From NCBI RefSeq assembly GCF_011050055.1, contig NZ_DRGM01000079.1, positions 37,423 through 101,422 of the forward strand: DNA of 64,000 nucleotides, written 5' to 3'. The notes below the pieces were generated by a model. The model searched no databases and had not been told where the DNA came from. It was given only the letters and a program-made list of their open reading frames with translations. A program made the position numbers and the translations under genes. How positions within the stretch are numbered: the stretch's first letter is position 1; each line of letters starts with the position of its first letter. This DNA is from Pseudoalteromonas prydzensis (lineage in GTDB: Bacteria > Pseudomonadota > Gammaproteobacteria > Enterobacterales > Alteromonadaceae). Of the stretch, positions 33,562 to 43,449 are shown one piece after another.

Positions 33562-33937
33562 GGGTATACTTGTGCCTGATAAAGTTGAAAACGGCTAAAT
33601 GCTTGGCGAGCACCATAGATCAATGCTTACTCTTGAGCTGGTGTAAGTTCAATACTGTCAATCAATTGTACTAAATGACGCCATGCACTGCCACGCCCAG
33701 CACCTGCTAAATAGCGCGCAGCAAACCCACCGCTAAAGTATAGTCTAGCTTGCACTTGCTTTCCTAACATTGCGGCGCCAACTTTTGAGCTGATGAAGGG
33801 GGAGGAGTTTAATCACCGTTGAAAATCATGACTCTACTGGTGTTGGCTGTTTTTGAGGTTGCTAATAATTGGCCGTATAGGTTCAGGGTCTAATGACTCG
33901 TGTGGTATTTTTGAAAAAAGTGATGTAGCAAAAGTAA
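33562..33937. other. Intergenic region with gene fragment
   Basis: About 375 bp between DUF454 and the porin terminator. It contains a protein-like open stretch on the minus strand (33627-33770, extendable to about 33815), listed separately. Nothing else recognisable. Confidence 0.5.
33627..33770 (-). pseudogene. Unidentified C-terminal gene fragment
   Basis: 47 codons from an ATG, open further back to about 33815 without a stop, ending in TAA at 33629-33627. The translation MLGKQVQARLYFSGGFAARY, then LAGAGRGSAWRHLVQLIDSI, has the composition and rhythm of a genuine protein C-terminus, and the upstream extension (SPFISSKVGAA) is also protein-like. There is no ribosome site. I take it as the remnant of a lost gene; the family is not recognised. 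A real 47-residue protein is the less likely alternative. Confidence 0.4.
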
Positions 33938-33964
33938 ATCACCCAACCATAGTGGCTGGGTGAT
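33938..33964 (-). terminator. Terminator of the porin gene
   Basis: Inverted repeat ATCACCCA ... TGGGTGAT with inner pairing (ACCA/TGG), about 9 bp past the porin stop. On the minus strand it is followed by TTTACTTTTG. Confidence 0.6.
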
Positions 33965-33972
33965 GAGGGTGA

Positions 33973-35325
33973 TTAAAAATAATAACCAACGTTGATGTTA
34001 AAGCGGCGCTCTGTTTCATCACTATCACCAGCGACTGAGCCGCCAACAAAGGGCTGATTTTTAGCAAATACATAATCGAAATAGGTAAATAAGCCACCCG
34101 CTGCGACGGACACTCCTGTGACATTCATCCAAGTATCAGCGCTGTTATCGGATTTATCGTAAATAATCCCGTAGTCATTGTAAAACTGTAGGTTTGTTAC
34201 TGGACCCCATTCAACGGGCACACTGTAAGCGATATTGGCATTAGTCATCGTCGCTTCGGCAGCAATACTGTCGTAAAATCCATATGCGCCGACTGCCATA
34301 CGGTTGACGTTATCAATATCATATTGATACTCACCATGTTGCAGTTGTAAATTCCAAGCACCTATTGTGCTATTAAGGTGCACTGCCCACGCATGGTAAT
34401 CACCTGCACGGTCAACGCCATCGTGTAACCCACCAGCTAATGCAGAGACACCTAGTTCAGTGGTGCCACTGTCGTGCTCAAAGTGGTAACCATAACGGCC
34501 TGAGAAGGTGTTGTATTCGCCAATTGGATTGCCAAGTGAAGTTCCATCTTCACCTTTAGATGCTGGGTCAGCATAGATACCTTCATCGGCATTTCTAAAG
34601 CCAACAACGTCGTATGAATAGCGATCACTGCGATCATCGACATAACCGTCAACACCCCCTAATTCATCATTTTTGAAAAAACCAAGATCGAGTTGCCAAT
34701 TGTCGGCAATTTTGCGTTTAAATAGCACGCCTAAATCATGATCGTCTTCAAGGCCGATATAGTAGGTTGTACCAAAAAAGTAGTTGTGTGAATTATACGG
34801 CCAGTTACCAAAAGGAACTTTTGTGATACCCGCTTGTACTTGCCAGTCATCAGCAAAATCATAGGCGGCATAAGCGTATTTTACCGCAGTCATATAATCA
34901 AAAAAGCGAATTTCGGCATTCAGCGTAACATCGCCAACATCACCTGAAAAGTTCACCCGGAAAATGTCAAAGTCAAAATCGCCACCTCGGTTTTTGTTGC
35001 CATCATCATATGAAGTGTGACTAAAGTTGGTACGTACTGCACCACCAACACGAATACCTTGCGGTTTTTTTGTAACCTGACTATCCGCTGCAGTATCTTT
35101 TTGTTCTACTTGCTGTTGTTTGGCTATTTGTGTGTCAAGCTGCTGTTGTTTTTGCGCTTGTTGCTGGGATTTTTGTTGTGCTTCTTGAAGTTGTAATTGT
35201 AGTTGCTGCATTTGTTGCTGCAGTTGATTAAGTTGAGCTTGCATAGCTTCAATGTCTGAAGCGTATGAGACGCTTGATGTTGCGCCTAGCATAGTCGCGA
35301 AAGCTAACTTTGATAGTTTAAGCAT
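33973..35325 (-). CDS. Porin with coiled-coil N-terminus
   Basis: 450 residues. After a signal peptide (cut near VSYA) comes a Gln-rich coiled coil (about residues 24-85, mostly Q with heptad Leu: LNQLQQQMQQLQLQLQEAQQ), probably a periplasmic trimerising stalk. Then a beta-barrel: GIRVGGAVRTNFSHTSYD, VNFSGDVGDVTLNAEIRFFDYMTA, ending RRFNINVGYYF with terminal Phe. It resembles phosphate-selective (OprO/OprP-like) and related marine porins; the selectivity is unknown. It has its own promoter region of about 120 bp and a MarR gene upstream on the same strand. Confidence 0.9.
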   Translation of the reverse strand: MLKLSKLAFATMLGATSSVSYASDIEAMQAQLNQLQQQMQQLQLQLQEAQQKSQQQAQKQQQLDTQIAKQQQVEQKDTAADSQVTKKPQGIRVGGAVRTNFSHTSYDDGNKNRGGDFDFDIFRVNFSGDVGDVTLNAEIRFFDYMTAVKYAYAAYDFADDWQVQAGITKVPFGNWPYNSHNYFFGTTYYIGLEDDHDLGVLFKRKIADNWQLDLGFFKNDELGGVDGYVDDRSDRYSYDVVGFRNADEGIYADPASKGEDGTSLGNPIGEYNTFSGRYGYHFEHDSGTTELGVSALAGGLHDGVDRAGDYHAWAVHLNSTIGAWNLQLQHGEYQYDIDNVNRMAVGAYGFYDSIAAEATMTNANIAYSVPVEWGPVTNLQFYNDYGIIYDKSDNSADTWMNVTGVSVAAGGLFTYFDYVFAKNQPFVGGSVAGDSDETERRFNINVGYYF

Positions 35326-35444
35326 GATAAATCGCTATTCTAAGTATGAGTATCTATAGGATAGACTAATTGTACCTTTAACCCAAGTTAACTAGTTATG
35401 TGCTATAGGGTAATGATTTGTTTAATATAATATTTATGGACCGG

Positions 35445-35939
35445 TTATTCTGCAATTTTCCCTTCGGCAGCACGAGTAAGTACGCCAACTTCTAACAAAG
35501 GGGCTGCGTCAATACTTTGTGCGTCCATCATCGTTGCAATGCGCTGCATTGATGAAAGTAGTTGGCTTTGTTCCCACTCTTCTAAGGCTGAGAACTGCTC
35601 GATAAAGTGCTCTTGCAAAGGTTGTGGCGCTGCTAACAATATAGATTGACCACTTTGCGTTAAATATAGGCTTACTCGGCGCTTATCCAATTGGCTGCGC
35701 ACACGAACCACTAAATTGCGATTTTCTAAGCGGTCTAAAATATTGGTAACCGTAGCAGGGCTTAAGTTTACATTTTGCGCAATGCGGCTAGCGGTAATAC
35801 CGTCTGTTTGGGCTACTTCGGTCATAATTAATAGCTGTGGGCCGGTGAGGCCTGAAGTTTTATTTAATTGCTTGGAATGCAGATCGATCGCGCGGATCAC
35901 TTTACGTAGAGAAACCAATAACTCGTCATATTTTTTCAT
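35445..35939 (-). CDS. MarR-family transcriptional regulator
   Basis: 164 residues with the MarR winged helix: LTGPQLLIMTEVAQTDGITASRIAQNVNLSPATVTNILDRLENRNLVVRVRSQLDKRRVSLYLTQSG (in pieces), including the conserved D-K-R wing. It lies 119 bp upstream of the porin gene, transcribed the same way, so the porin may be a target. The ligand is unknown. The roughly 330-bp region ahead of it faces the mutarotase gene divergently. Confidence 0.93.
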   Translation of the reverse strand: MKKYDELLVSLRKVIRAIDLHSKQLNKTSGLTGPQLLIMTEVAQTDGITASRIAQNVNLSPATVTNILDRLENRNLVVRVRSQLDKRRVSLYLTQSGQSILLAAPQPLQEHFIEQFSALEEWEQSQLLSSMQRIATMMDAQSIDAAPLLEVGVLTRAAEGKIAE

Positions 35940-36274
35940 TTTTTATCTCATTAGCTGCAGGTGTACAGTCAAGGCGTGATCGCAAGTAATAAATATTACA
36001 CATCTAATAAATAGAGTTCAAATAGATGGATGTGATTAATGCTGTATTATTGGCTTTACGGTGTTATTTGATTGTTTTTTATTTTGTTTGAGTTGAAATG
36101 AATTTTTCTTAAATTATCATTATTTAATTAAAAGTTGTTGCCAGTTATTTTGTTTATAAGTAGCGACAGAGTGAAAAATTATAAATTTGCCATAAAAACT
36201 CACTAAATAATATTTACTAACAGGCTGAGTATTGGGTAAGGTGGGCTAGGCTTTTCATTTTTATGGGACGTATT
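35940..36274. promoter_or_regulatory. Divergent promoter region, MarR gene / mutarotase gene
   Basis: About 335 bp of strongly AT-rich sequence that must hold both divergent promoters. I see no recognisable RNA element, operator palindrome or small gene. Confidence 0.4.
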
Positions 36275-37126
36275 ATGAAGTTATCTCCATCTGTAAGCAT
36301 TGAACAAACAGACACAGGCTTAGAGTATATTAATGTTGCAAGCGAGTTTTGTCGCGCTAAAATTTTTCTGCAGGGCGCACAACTCACCGAATTTACGCCA
36401 GCCGGCAAAAAACCTTTAATTTGGGTATCAAGCGAGGAAGATTACCAAGAAGGTAAAAGCGTGCGTGGCGGCATGCCAATTTGTTGGCCGTGGTTTGGGG
36501 TTAATTCAAATCCGGATTGGCCAATTCATGGTGTAGCGCGCACTAGCTTGTGGCGTGCTGATGAAGTGACAGAGCAAGATGAGCAGATAAAAGTCAGCTT
36601 AACCTTGCCGATGGCCCAAGTGGATGAAAGCTATTGGCCGCATAAATCAAAGCTTAAAGTGGAGTTTGTACTTACAACTAAACTTGAAGTGCGTTTAACA
36701 ACAACAAATTTAAGTAATCAAACCATTACGTTTACGCAAGCACTGCATACCTATTTTCCAACTCCTGCGATTGCAGAAACTCAAGTTGATGGCCTGCAAG
36801 GATCAAAATACATTGAGTTTGGTGAAGGTCCGTTTGATCAAAATGAACTGGTTGGTTTTGCTCGCGAAACGGATATGGTTTATACCCAAGCCGCAGACAC
36901 GCAACGTATAATTACCCCTGATGGCATTATTGAGGTTGGTCGTGAAAACTCAAGTTCGTGCGTACTTTGGAACCCATGGATTGATAAGTCAAAGCGGTTA
37001 TCTAATTTTGCCGATGATGAATACCATACAATGTTGTGCTTGGAAGCGGCGAATGTAATGGATGACAGTGCAGTTGTAGCACCAGGCGAAAGTCATACCT
37101 TAGCGACTACCATTCGTTGGGTTTAA
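36275..37126 (+). CDS. yeaD: D-hexose-6-phosphate mutarotase (aldose 1-epimerase-like)
   Basis: 283 residues from the ATG at 36275 (MKLSPSVSIEQ), which has GGGAC ahead of it; an ATG four codons earlier overlaps that ribosome site. Family motifs: AKIFLQGAQLTEFTP, KPLIWVS, SVRGGMPICWPWFG, HGVARTSLW, TFTQALHTYFP and the late VLWNPWIDKSKRLSNFADDEYHTMLCLEAANV (in pieces). The catalytic His and Glu are in place. It interconverts alpha and beta anomers of glucose-6-phosphate-type sugars in the cytosol. The next genes on the same strand encode PH-domain membrane proteins, 68 bp away. Confidence 0.92.
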   Translation: MKLSPSVSIEQTDTGLEYINVASEFCRAKIFLQGAQLTEFTPAGKKPLIWVSSEEDYQEGKSVRGGMPICWPWFGVNSNPDWPIHGVARTSLWRADEVTEQDEQIKVSLTLPMAQVDESYWPHKSKLKVEFVLTTKLEVRLTTTNLSNQTITFTQALHTYFPTPAIAETQVDGLQGSKYIEFGEGPFDQNELVGFARETDMVYTQAADTQRIITPDGIIEVGRENSSSCVLWNPWIDKSKRLSNFADDEYHTMLCLEAANVMDDSAVVAPGESHTLATTIRWV

Positions 37127-37194
37127 TACACCGGGTATTGTAGCATTATAAATCTAAGCCAACGTAGTAATAGGTTGGCTGTTAAGGAAACACA

Positions 37195-37767
37195 GTGTTC
37201 GAAAACCAGCAACTAGACGCCTTACCTCAACATCAACAGATCATTTTTAAACCACTTGCCGCAAAGGCGTTACTGCACGCTCAGCTAAACTGGTTATTAT
37301 TTTACATCCCATTAATGGTCGTGTTGGCGGTGATTTGCTTTTTTAATCAAGCTTTTGCAGCCTTTGCACAAACACCGCTATTGATTGCTTTACCAATCAT
37401 TTTGGTTATATCGCTAGCTTATAACGTTGTCAGTATTCGACTTAAAGGGATTGCTATACGAGAGCATGACATTGCTTATCGTAAAGGAGTTATTTGGCAA
37501 CAAGTCACTATTTTACCGTTTTCGCGAGTACAACATACCGAAATACATCGTGGTCCGTTAGAGCGAAAAATGGGCTTAGCTAGTTTGCGTTTGTACAGTG
37601 CCGGTGGCATGAGTGCCGATCTCAATATTAGTGGCCTAAGCCATGATGATTGTAAAAATATTCGTCAGTTTGTGCAAAAATACATTGAACGAGGACAAGC
37701 CGTTAATAATGCAAGTACTCAAACCGATGATCATCCATTAGCGCCAGATGAGTCGTTAAATGGATAA
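37195..37767 (+). CDS. Bacterial PH-domain membrane protein, smaller subunit (YdbS-like)
   Basis: 190 residues from a GTG start preceded by AAGGAAA. Two hydrophobic helices (about 30-85) are followed by a bPH2/DUF304 domain: LKGIAIREHDIAYRKGVIWQQVTILPFSRVQHTEIHRGPLERKMGLASLRLYSAGG (in pieces). It overlaps the next gene by 8 bp. The YdbS/YdbT pair of Bacillus, which has this same layout, is involved in resistance to antimicrobial compounds and envelope homeostasis; a related role is an inference. Confidence 0.9.
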   Translation: MFENQQLDALPQHQQIIFKPLAAKALLHAQLNWLLFYIPLMVVLAVICFFNQAFAAFAQTPLLIALPIILVISLAYNVVSIRLKGIAIREHDIAYRKGVIWQQVTILPFSRVQHTEIHRGPLERKMGLASLRLYSAGGMSADLNISGLSHDDCKNIRQFVQKYIERGQAVNNASTQTDDHPLAPDESLNG

Positions 37768-39280
37768 GCTAAACTGGCAACGCGTCTCGCCGTGGGCGTT
37801 GGTTTATTTTATTGTGCATTTTGCTTTTCGTTTTGTGAAAGACGGTGTATTTAACCTGTTACCTATTATGATTGTGTTTGTAACTCAGGTTGAAGATAAG
37901 TGGTTTTGGGGGCAAATAGCCATAGCAGTTGCGGTTGTCGCGTTATTAATTTATTCGTTCGCTTATTACCTGAACTTTCGCTTTTGTATCACCGATGAGC
38001 ATGACATTTTACTCAATAAAGGGGTGTTTAAAAAAGAGCGTTTAACGCTTAACTTTTTAAGAGTGCAAAACGTTAATATTGCTGAACCATTTTATTTTAA
38101 ACCGTTAGGCTTAGTTAATTGTATTTTTGACGCTGCTGGCAGTACCAGCCAAGAAGCTGTATTACCTGGCGTAACAACCCAGTATGCAGAGCAGTTGCGC
38201 GAGCAGGTATTAGCCTATAAAGCAACTCAGCAACAACAAGCGCATACAAAACAGCAGGCAGATGATTTAGAAAGTACTGAGCCGCAACAGTGTTTAACGT
38301 TGAGTAATAAAGAGGTGGCAAAGTTTGGCTTGATGTCGAACATGGCTATTTTAGCATTGGCAGCGCTTGCGCCTTTTATGAACGTGGTGTTTGAATTTCT
38401 AGAAACAGCAGTGATCAATCGTTTAGAGTCCTTCTATCAGCAACAAGTAGGTATATTGGTTGATGCGGCTGCACTCGCTGTTTTTTCAATACTTGTGCTA
38501 ATTGTATTGATTGCGGTTTTGCTATCGGTATTGATGTCGTTAATTCGTTTTTATAATTATCAGCTTTACTTTCAAGCTGGAAAATTTAAACGTATTGCAG
38601 GGCTGTTAGAGCGGCATCAGTTATCAGTGAGTCTGGATAAAGTGCAATCGATAACGATTAAGCAAAATTTAATTGCACGTTTATTAAAACGCTACACCGT
38701 GCAGTGTTTTCAGGCCTCAAGTGGCGGCTTTGCAGCTGCGAAAAGCAAGCAAAGTTTAGTCATGCCAGTACTGGATAGCGAGCAGGTTAATCAGGTGTGC
38801 CAATGGGTGTATCCTTGGCTTGAGCTTAAGGCCCTTAATTTTCATGGGGTTGAAAGAGCATTATTCATTAAAAATTGGGTTTTTTATGCCTTGCTACCAA
38901 GCTTGGCTTTTGCCGTACTAAGCCAAGCTGGTGATATGTTAACACCAGTGTATGCGCTGCTGAGTTTACTGCTTTTAAGTGGTTTAGTGTATTTATCGTA
39001 TAGTCGTTATGGTTATCACTTTTATCAGCACGAAGGCCGTTTTTATGGTGTTTTCCGCAGCGGCATGGTGAGTGTGCAATATCGTGTATTTGAATTATAT
39101 AAAGCCCAAAGTACTCGCAGTATTAGCACTTACTTTATGCGTAAAGGCGGTTTAAAGAGCTTGTCTATACAACTTGCTTCGGGCACGGTTTACCTACCCT
39201 ATCTGAAAACAGCGCAAGCCGATGAGGTTATCGACTTTACTTTGTATCAGGCTGAATTTGAGCAACGCAGTTGGATGTAA
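37760..39280 (+). CDS. Bacterial PH-domain membrane protein, larger subunit (YdbT-like)
   Basis: 506 residues with several membrane helix pairs and repeated bPH2/DUF304 domains: FRFCITDEHDILLNKGVFKKERLTLNFLRVQNVNI (about 72-110), FKRIAGLLERHQLSVSLDKVQSITIKQNLIARLL (about 275-315), and a third near YGVFRSGMVSVQYRVFELYKAQSTRSISTYFMRKGGLKSLSIQLASG. It starts inside the preceding gene, so the two are translated together and likely form one inner-membrane complex. Function not established for the gammaproteobacterial pair. Confidence 0.9.
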   Translation: MDKLNWQRVSPWALVYFIVHFAFRFVKDGVFNLLPIMIVFVTQVEDKWFWGQIAIAVAVVALLIYSFAYYLNFRFCITDEHDILLNKGVFKKERLTLNFLRVQNVNIAEPFYFKPLGLVNCIFDAAGSTSQEAVLPGVTTQYAEQLREQVLAYKATQQQQAHTKQQADDLESTEPQQCLTLSNKEVAKFGLMSNMAILALAALAPFMNVVFEFLETAVINRLESFYQQQVGILVDAAALAVFSILVLIVLIAVLLSVLMSLIRFYNYQLYFQAGKFKRIAGLLERHQLSVSLDKVQSITIKQNLIARLLKRYTVQCFQASSGGFAAAKSKQSLVMPVLDSEQVNQVCQWVYPWLELKALNFHGVERALFIKNWVFYALLPSLAFAVLSQAGDMLTPVYALLSLLLLSGLVYLSYSRYGYHFYQHEGRFYGVFRSGMVSVQYRVFELYKAQSTRSISTYFMRKGGLKSLSIQLASGTVYLPYLKTAQADEVIDFTLYQAEFEQRSWM

Positions 39281-39422
39281 TTCATTACTTTGCTTGTGTA
39301 ATCTAGGGCTGGCATTCTATTTAGTGATGCCAGCTTGAGTACTCACGTTTTCTTACATTTTTACACTCTCTTTTTCAGCTAAATTATGGCAATAATGGAT
39401 TTAAAATAAGAGATCAGGGAAT

Positions 39423-42263
39423 ATGATGAAAAAAACATTACTCGCTACTGCGTTATTCTTAGCCACACAGACACAAGCTGCCGTGCAATGGCAAACTATT
39501 CATACAGAACACTTTAATGTGCATTACAGTCAAGAAAATGCCGGTTGGGCACGCTCTGCGGCGAGTGAATTAGAAATTGTGCGCACTAAAGTACTCGAGC
39601 AACAAAATCGCGCACTGGATGAAACAGTTGATGTGGTGGTGTTTGATCCACTCAATGCTGCCAATGGGTTTGCCTTGCCGGTTTCTAATAAGCCACTAAT
39701 GGCGCTTTTTACTACACCACCACAATCGGATACCGTGATTTCTAATAACAGTGGTTGGCAGCAACTACTGGTACTGCATGAATATATTCATTTAGTGCAT
39801 TTAGCCCAGCCAACCCGCAGTAAGTGGCGTCAAGAACTTCGAGGTATGTGGGATTTATACGATATAGCACACAGTGAGATGCCGCGTTGGGCGGCTGAAG
39901 GCTACGCGACGTTACTCGAATCGAAAATGACGGGCCGCGGTCGGTTATTTGATAATTACAGTGAAGCAATTTTAACTGAGTTTGCTCAGCAAGGTGCATT
40001 ACCGAGTTATGAGAAGTTAAACAGCACCGATGGTGGCTATTTGGCCGGCTCGATGGCGTATTTAATGGGCGCTCGATTTTTAGCGTGGTTAGAGAAAAAC
40101 TATTCAGAGCACACCCTTGATGCGGTATGGACACGTATGCAAGGGGTTAAGCAACGCGACTTTGATGACGCTTTTACAGGTGTGTTTGGGGATTCTGCAA
40201 GCAAGCTCTACAGGCGCTTTATTGCTGAGTATACCTATCAAGCTATGAGTAAAGAGCAGAGTGAACAGTCACTCACTAGTGAGCTTTGGTTAGCGTTAAA
40301 TCTATATGCGAGCAATCCGACTTTATCAGCAAATAACGAACAACTTGCGGTGGTGGAACGCGATAAAGACGGTAAAACCCAGTTGTCGTTGTATAGCACT
40401 GAAGATAACCTCAAGGCCGCTGAAGAGTTTCAAAAAGCACAGCAAGAGGTGCTTACAGATGATCCTAAAGATATTGCGGATAAGCCACCACAAGTATTTA
40501 AGCGCAAGCAAAAGCAAGTATTGCATCAAATCAACCGTGCGGGTATTCAAAACCCACAATGGCTAAATGATGAAGTGCTGTATTTTTCAGCCTATAGCAA
40601 TGTAGATAATATTGAGAATAAGCGCATATCAGATATATTTAGCTGGCATACGCAAACCGGTGAAGTTAGCAAACTAACAGATTTAGCTGGCCTGCGGCGC
40701 TTTAGTATTGCAGAACACGGGCAAACCCTTTATGCCGAACAAGTGAAAGGGGGTTACTCTGAGTTAGTACGGGTTGATTTACAAACCGGTCAAACTCAAC
40801 CTTTATTCGAGAAAAGTTTAGCGACGGTTTATGACTATCCAGTAATTAGCCCTGATCAGCAGCAACTTGCGTTTCTTAAAACCGAATTTAATCACAATTG
40901 GCAGTTGTATATACAAGACTTGCAAGAGCAAAAATCCATTGCAGTGCCTATGCCAAAAGGCTATCAATATTTATCACAGCCAAGTTGGAGTGCGGATGGT
41001 AAGCAGCTTTATTTTGTTGCCGGCCTTGCGGGGGCAACCGACATCTATTGTTATGATTTAACCGCGCAGCGTTTGTATAAGCTAACCCAAGGCCAGCAAG
41101 CGGTAGCGAATCCTTTGCCATTCAAAGCAGGCGAATTACTGTATTTTTCAATCAGCAGTGATGGCCCTGATATTATGAAGTTGCAAATGAATAATAAGGA
41201 AGAAGTGACAGAGTTTGCCACTACGAGCATTGCGCCACTATTGCTAGTCAATCAGCACACTTTACCGCAAGCGAAAGTATATCAACAACCTATAGGGGAG
41301 CAAACGCGTTATGATATATGGCAACAAAAGGCCACGTTTGCGTTAGGTGAGCAGTATCACTCTGCTTCAGCTGCTTTACTGAGTGCGAGCATCAAAGGCA
41401 GTGATTTACTCAAACAGTTTGATTGGCAAGTAGGCTACAGCATTGATTTACACGACACCGCTTTAAAAGGTATGTATGCCCAAGCGCGCTACAGTGCATT
41501 GGCTGTTAAGTTTGATAGCCAGTTATTTTCTTATGATTTAGATGCGAGTAAGCAATATCAGCAGGCCCTATTAAATGAACAGTCAGTACAGGGGGGTTAC
41601 CTTGCTGCGAGTTTACCACTGCGCTTTGGGGAATTTAGAATTCAGCCAGAACTGGCCTATAACTACTCAGACATTGATAATGCAAATAGTAATCAAGAGC
41701 ATAGCTCACAGTGGCTTAGAGTCGGCTTAAAGCAATCGTGGCAATATGACCAGCAAGACTATGCCATAGGTCAAGCTGTCAATGCACGCTGGTATAGTGG
41801 CGATAGCGATACACAAAGCTGGCAAGGGTACGATGTGGCTGCGCAGTTATTTGCTAAAGCGTTGGCGATACCTATGTATGCTAATTATAGTCAGCAATAT
41901 CGGGATGATATTGATCTGGTACTAGGTGGCTTTAGCTCTTCGTTATTATCAAAGAATGTTCGCAATGATTATATATTTGCTCCTGAGTTACCGTTTTACA
42001 GCGCCATCGGCAAGCGTTATCAAGGTTATGGCGGCGGTATTAGCTGGGAAGAAGGAATGCCATGGCTTTATTACCAACAGCACCAAATTGACCAACAGGT
42101 TTACGGGCAGAGTTATGGCATTAAGTGGCAAGGGCCATTTAGCTTTGGTTTAGGCCCCGCGGGTTTAAATGATGTAAAACTTGATTTTGGTTTGGTCAGA
42201 GTTGAAGGTGATAGCTTTGATGATGAACTCAGAGGGTGGCTCGGGTTTTATTATTCACTATAA
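39423..42263 (+). CDS. HExxH metallopeptidase with beta-propeller and beta-barrel-like C-terminus
   Basis: 946 residues with a signal peptide (ATQTQA). Residues 20-270 form a gluzincin-like peptidase domain: LVLHEYIHLVHL (His119, Glu120, His123) and RWAAEGYATLLES (third ligand Glu159). Residues about 290-620 hold TolB-type WD-like beta-propeller repeats (YPVISPDQQQLAFLKTEF, QPSWSADGKQLYFVAG). Residues about 660-946 alternate like outer-membrane barrel strands and end with GWLGFYYSL. It is likely a secreted or outer-membrane-bound protease-like protein; the target is unknown. It stands alone, with a hairpin terminator after it. Confidence 0.85.
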   Translation: MMKKTLLATALFLATQTQAAVQWQTIHTEHFNVHYSQENAGWARSAASELEIVRTKVLEQQNRALDETVDVVVFDPLNAANGFALPVSNKPLMALFTTPPQSDTVISNNSGWQQLLVLHEYIHLVHLAQPTRSKWRQELRGMWDLYDIAHSEMPRWAAEGYATLLESKMTGRGRLFDNYSEAILTEFAQQGALPSYEKLNSTDGGYLAGSMAYLMGARFLAWLEKNYSEHTLDAVWTRMQGVKQRDFDDAFTGVFGDSASKLYRRFIAEYTYQAMSKEQSEQSLTSELWLALNLYASNPTLSANNEQLAVVERDKDGKTQLSLYSTEDNLKAAEEFQKAQQEVLTDDPKDIADKPPQVFKRKQKQVLHQINRAGIQNPQWLNDEVLYFSAYSNVDNIENKRISDIFSWHTQTGEVSKLTDLAGLRRFSIAEHGQTLYAEQVKGGYSELVRVDLQTGQTQPLFEKSLATVYDYPVISPDQQQLAFLKTEFNHNWQLYIQDLQEQKSIAVPMPKGYQYLSQPSWSADGKQLYFVAGLAGATDIYCYDLTAQRLYKLTQGQQAVANPLPFKAGELLYFSISSDGPDIMKLQMNNKEEVTEFATTSIAPLLLVNQHTLPQAKVYQQPIGEQTRYDIWQQKATFALGEQYHSASAALLSASIKGSDLLKQFDWQVGYSIDLHDTALKGMYAQARYSALAVKFDSQLFSYDLDASKQYQQALLNEQSVQGGYLAASLPLRFGEFRIQPELAYNYSDIDNANSNQEHSSQWLRVGLKQSWQYDQQDYAIGQAVNARWYSGDSDTQSWQGYDVAAQLFAKALAIPMYANYSQQYRDDIDLVLGGFSSSLLSKNVRNDYIFAPELPFYSAIGKRYQGYGGGISWEEGMPWLYYQQHQIDQQVYGQSYGIKWQGPFSFGLGPAGLNDVKLDFGLVRVEGDSFDDELRGWLGFYYSL

Positions 42264-42270
42264 GCTCTAA

Positions 42271-42296
42271 CGCCTTGAGTTTTTTCACTCAAGGCG
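42271..42296. terminator. Bidirectional hairpin terminator
   Basis: Perfect 10-bp stem CGCCTTGAGT/ACTCAAGGCG with a T-rich loop between two convergent genes. Only weak T tracts follow. Confidence 0.55.
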
Positions 42297-42297
42297 G

Positions 42298-43449
42298 TTA
42301 TTCTTTACTTTCAATTGAGGCCAGTTTTGCAGCATAAACACTGCGTTGTTGCTGATCTCTTGCGAGCTGTATCGCTTGTTTTAGTAGTTTCTGAGCATCA
42401 TTTAAATTACCTTGCTGATAACGAATTTTAGCAAGTGCTACATAGGGGTCCGCTAAATAAGGGGCTTTGTCTATGGCTGCATCGATATGTTTTTTAGCGC
42501 TCATCAAGCGCCCACTGAGTGCTTCGCTTTCACCAAGAGCAATTAATTCATAAGGATCTTTTTCCTGAGCACCTAACAATGAATTAATTTGTTCAACTAG
42601 CATTTCGTTGCCAGTATCTTCAGCGAGTACTTTGTAATTGCTTAATAAGTTTAAACTTTGTAACTGCTGATCAAGCGCTGTTTGATAAATCCGTTGGCTG
42701 GTTGCTTGATCGTTGACGCGGCGATGCAATATTGCTGCTAGATTAAAAAGCTCAGCATCATTTGGGGTGTACTGATTGGCCTTCATTAACAAGCTATAGA
42801 CTTGGTTATAATCACTTTCGAGCAAAGCGTCAGCTGCTAAGTTACTATAATATTTGGCAATGAGATCATCATAACTAGCACTGCCAACATAAAAACTGCC
42901 TCGGGAAGGAAAATAGTCAATGAGTACGCCTGGTCGAATAAAAGTAATTTGCCCTTCTTCTTCAATAAAAGGGCGATATAACTTAGTGCGAAAATGATTA
43001 GCAATAAATACCAGATTACCTTCTTTGGCGTAAACAGGTTGGCTAGTCATTTCTTGAAAGCCTGTTTCCAGATCAATTAAGTTCGCATAAGCTTGCGTTA
43101 ATATTGCCAGACTTATGCAATTACCATGTGCTAATTCAAGTGTTTGCTGCGCAGTGAGGGTATCGCCGTGATAGCTAAAATTACTAAAGCCGCGTTCAAT
43201 GTAGTTATATAGAATAATATCGTCGGTTAAACCTGCTAAGCGTTGATTATCGACATAAGCTAGAAAGGTCTTGGCTTCATGGTTAGAAAGTTGAAAAATA
43301 ACTTGTTCTGTAGGGACTTGTTGTAACTCAAAGAGCGTGTGATTGAGTAAGCTCGTTAGCATGGGCGTAACCGTAGTAGGCTGCTCAGTGCTTTTACAAG
43401 CCGTTAATAAACATATTAATAATAAAGAAAAGTACAGTTTCATAGTCAC
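42298..43449 (-). CDS. TPR lipoprotein with transglutaminase-like N-terminal region
   Basis: 383 residues with a lipobox (LLTAC, Cys18). The N-terminal half (about 60-190) includes [31 protein letters not shown], a buried Cys segment of transglutaminase-like/SirB1-type folds, and [10 protein letters not shown]. The C-terminal half holds tetratricopeptide repeats ([66 protein letters not shown]). It is an envelope scaffold or peptidase-like protein of unknown partner. It is convergent with the HExxH peptidase gene. Confidence 0.8.
   Translation of the reverse strand: MTMKLYFSLLLICLLTACKSTEQPTTVTPMLTSLLNHTLFELQQVPTEQVIFQLSNHEAKTFLAYVDNQRLAGLTDDIILYNYIERGFSNFSYHGDTLTAQQTLELAHGNCISLAILTQAYANLIDLETGFQEMTSQPVYAKEGNLVFIANHFRTKLYRPFIEEEGQITFIRPGVLIDYFPSRGSFYVGSASYDDLIAKYYSNLAADALLESDYNQVYSLLMKANQYTPNDAELFNLAAILHRRVNDQATSQRIYQTALDQQLQSLNLLSNYKVLAEDTGNEMLVEQINSLLGAQEKDPYELIALGESEALSGRLMSAKKHIDAAIDKAPYLADPYVALAKIRYQQGNLNDAQKLLKQAIQLARDQQQRSVYAAKLASIESKE

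Noticed and set aside
39308..39334. Inverted repeat GCTGGCAT/ATGCCAGC after the PH-domain genes
   Set aside because: It could be a terminator, but no T tract follows on either strand; left unassigned.
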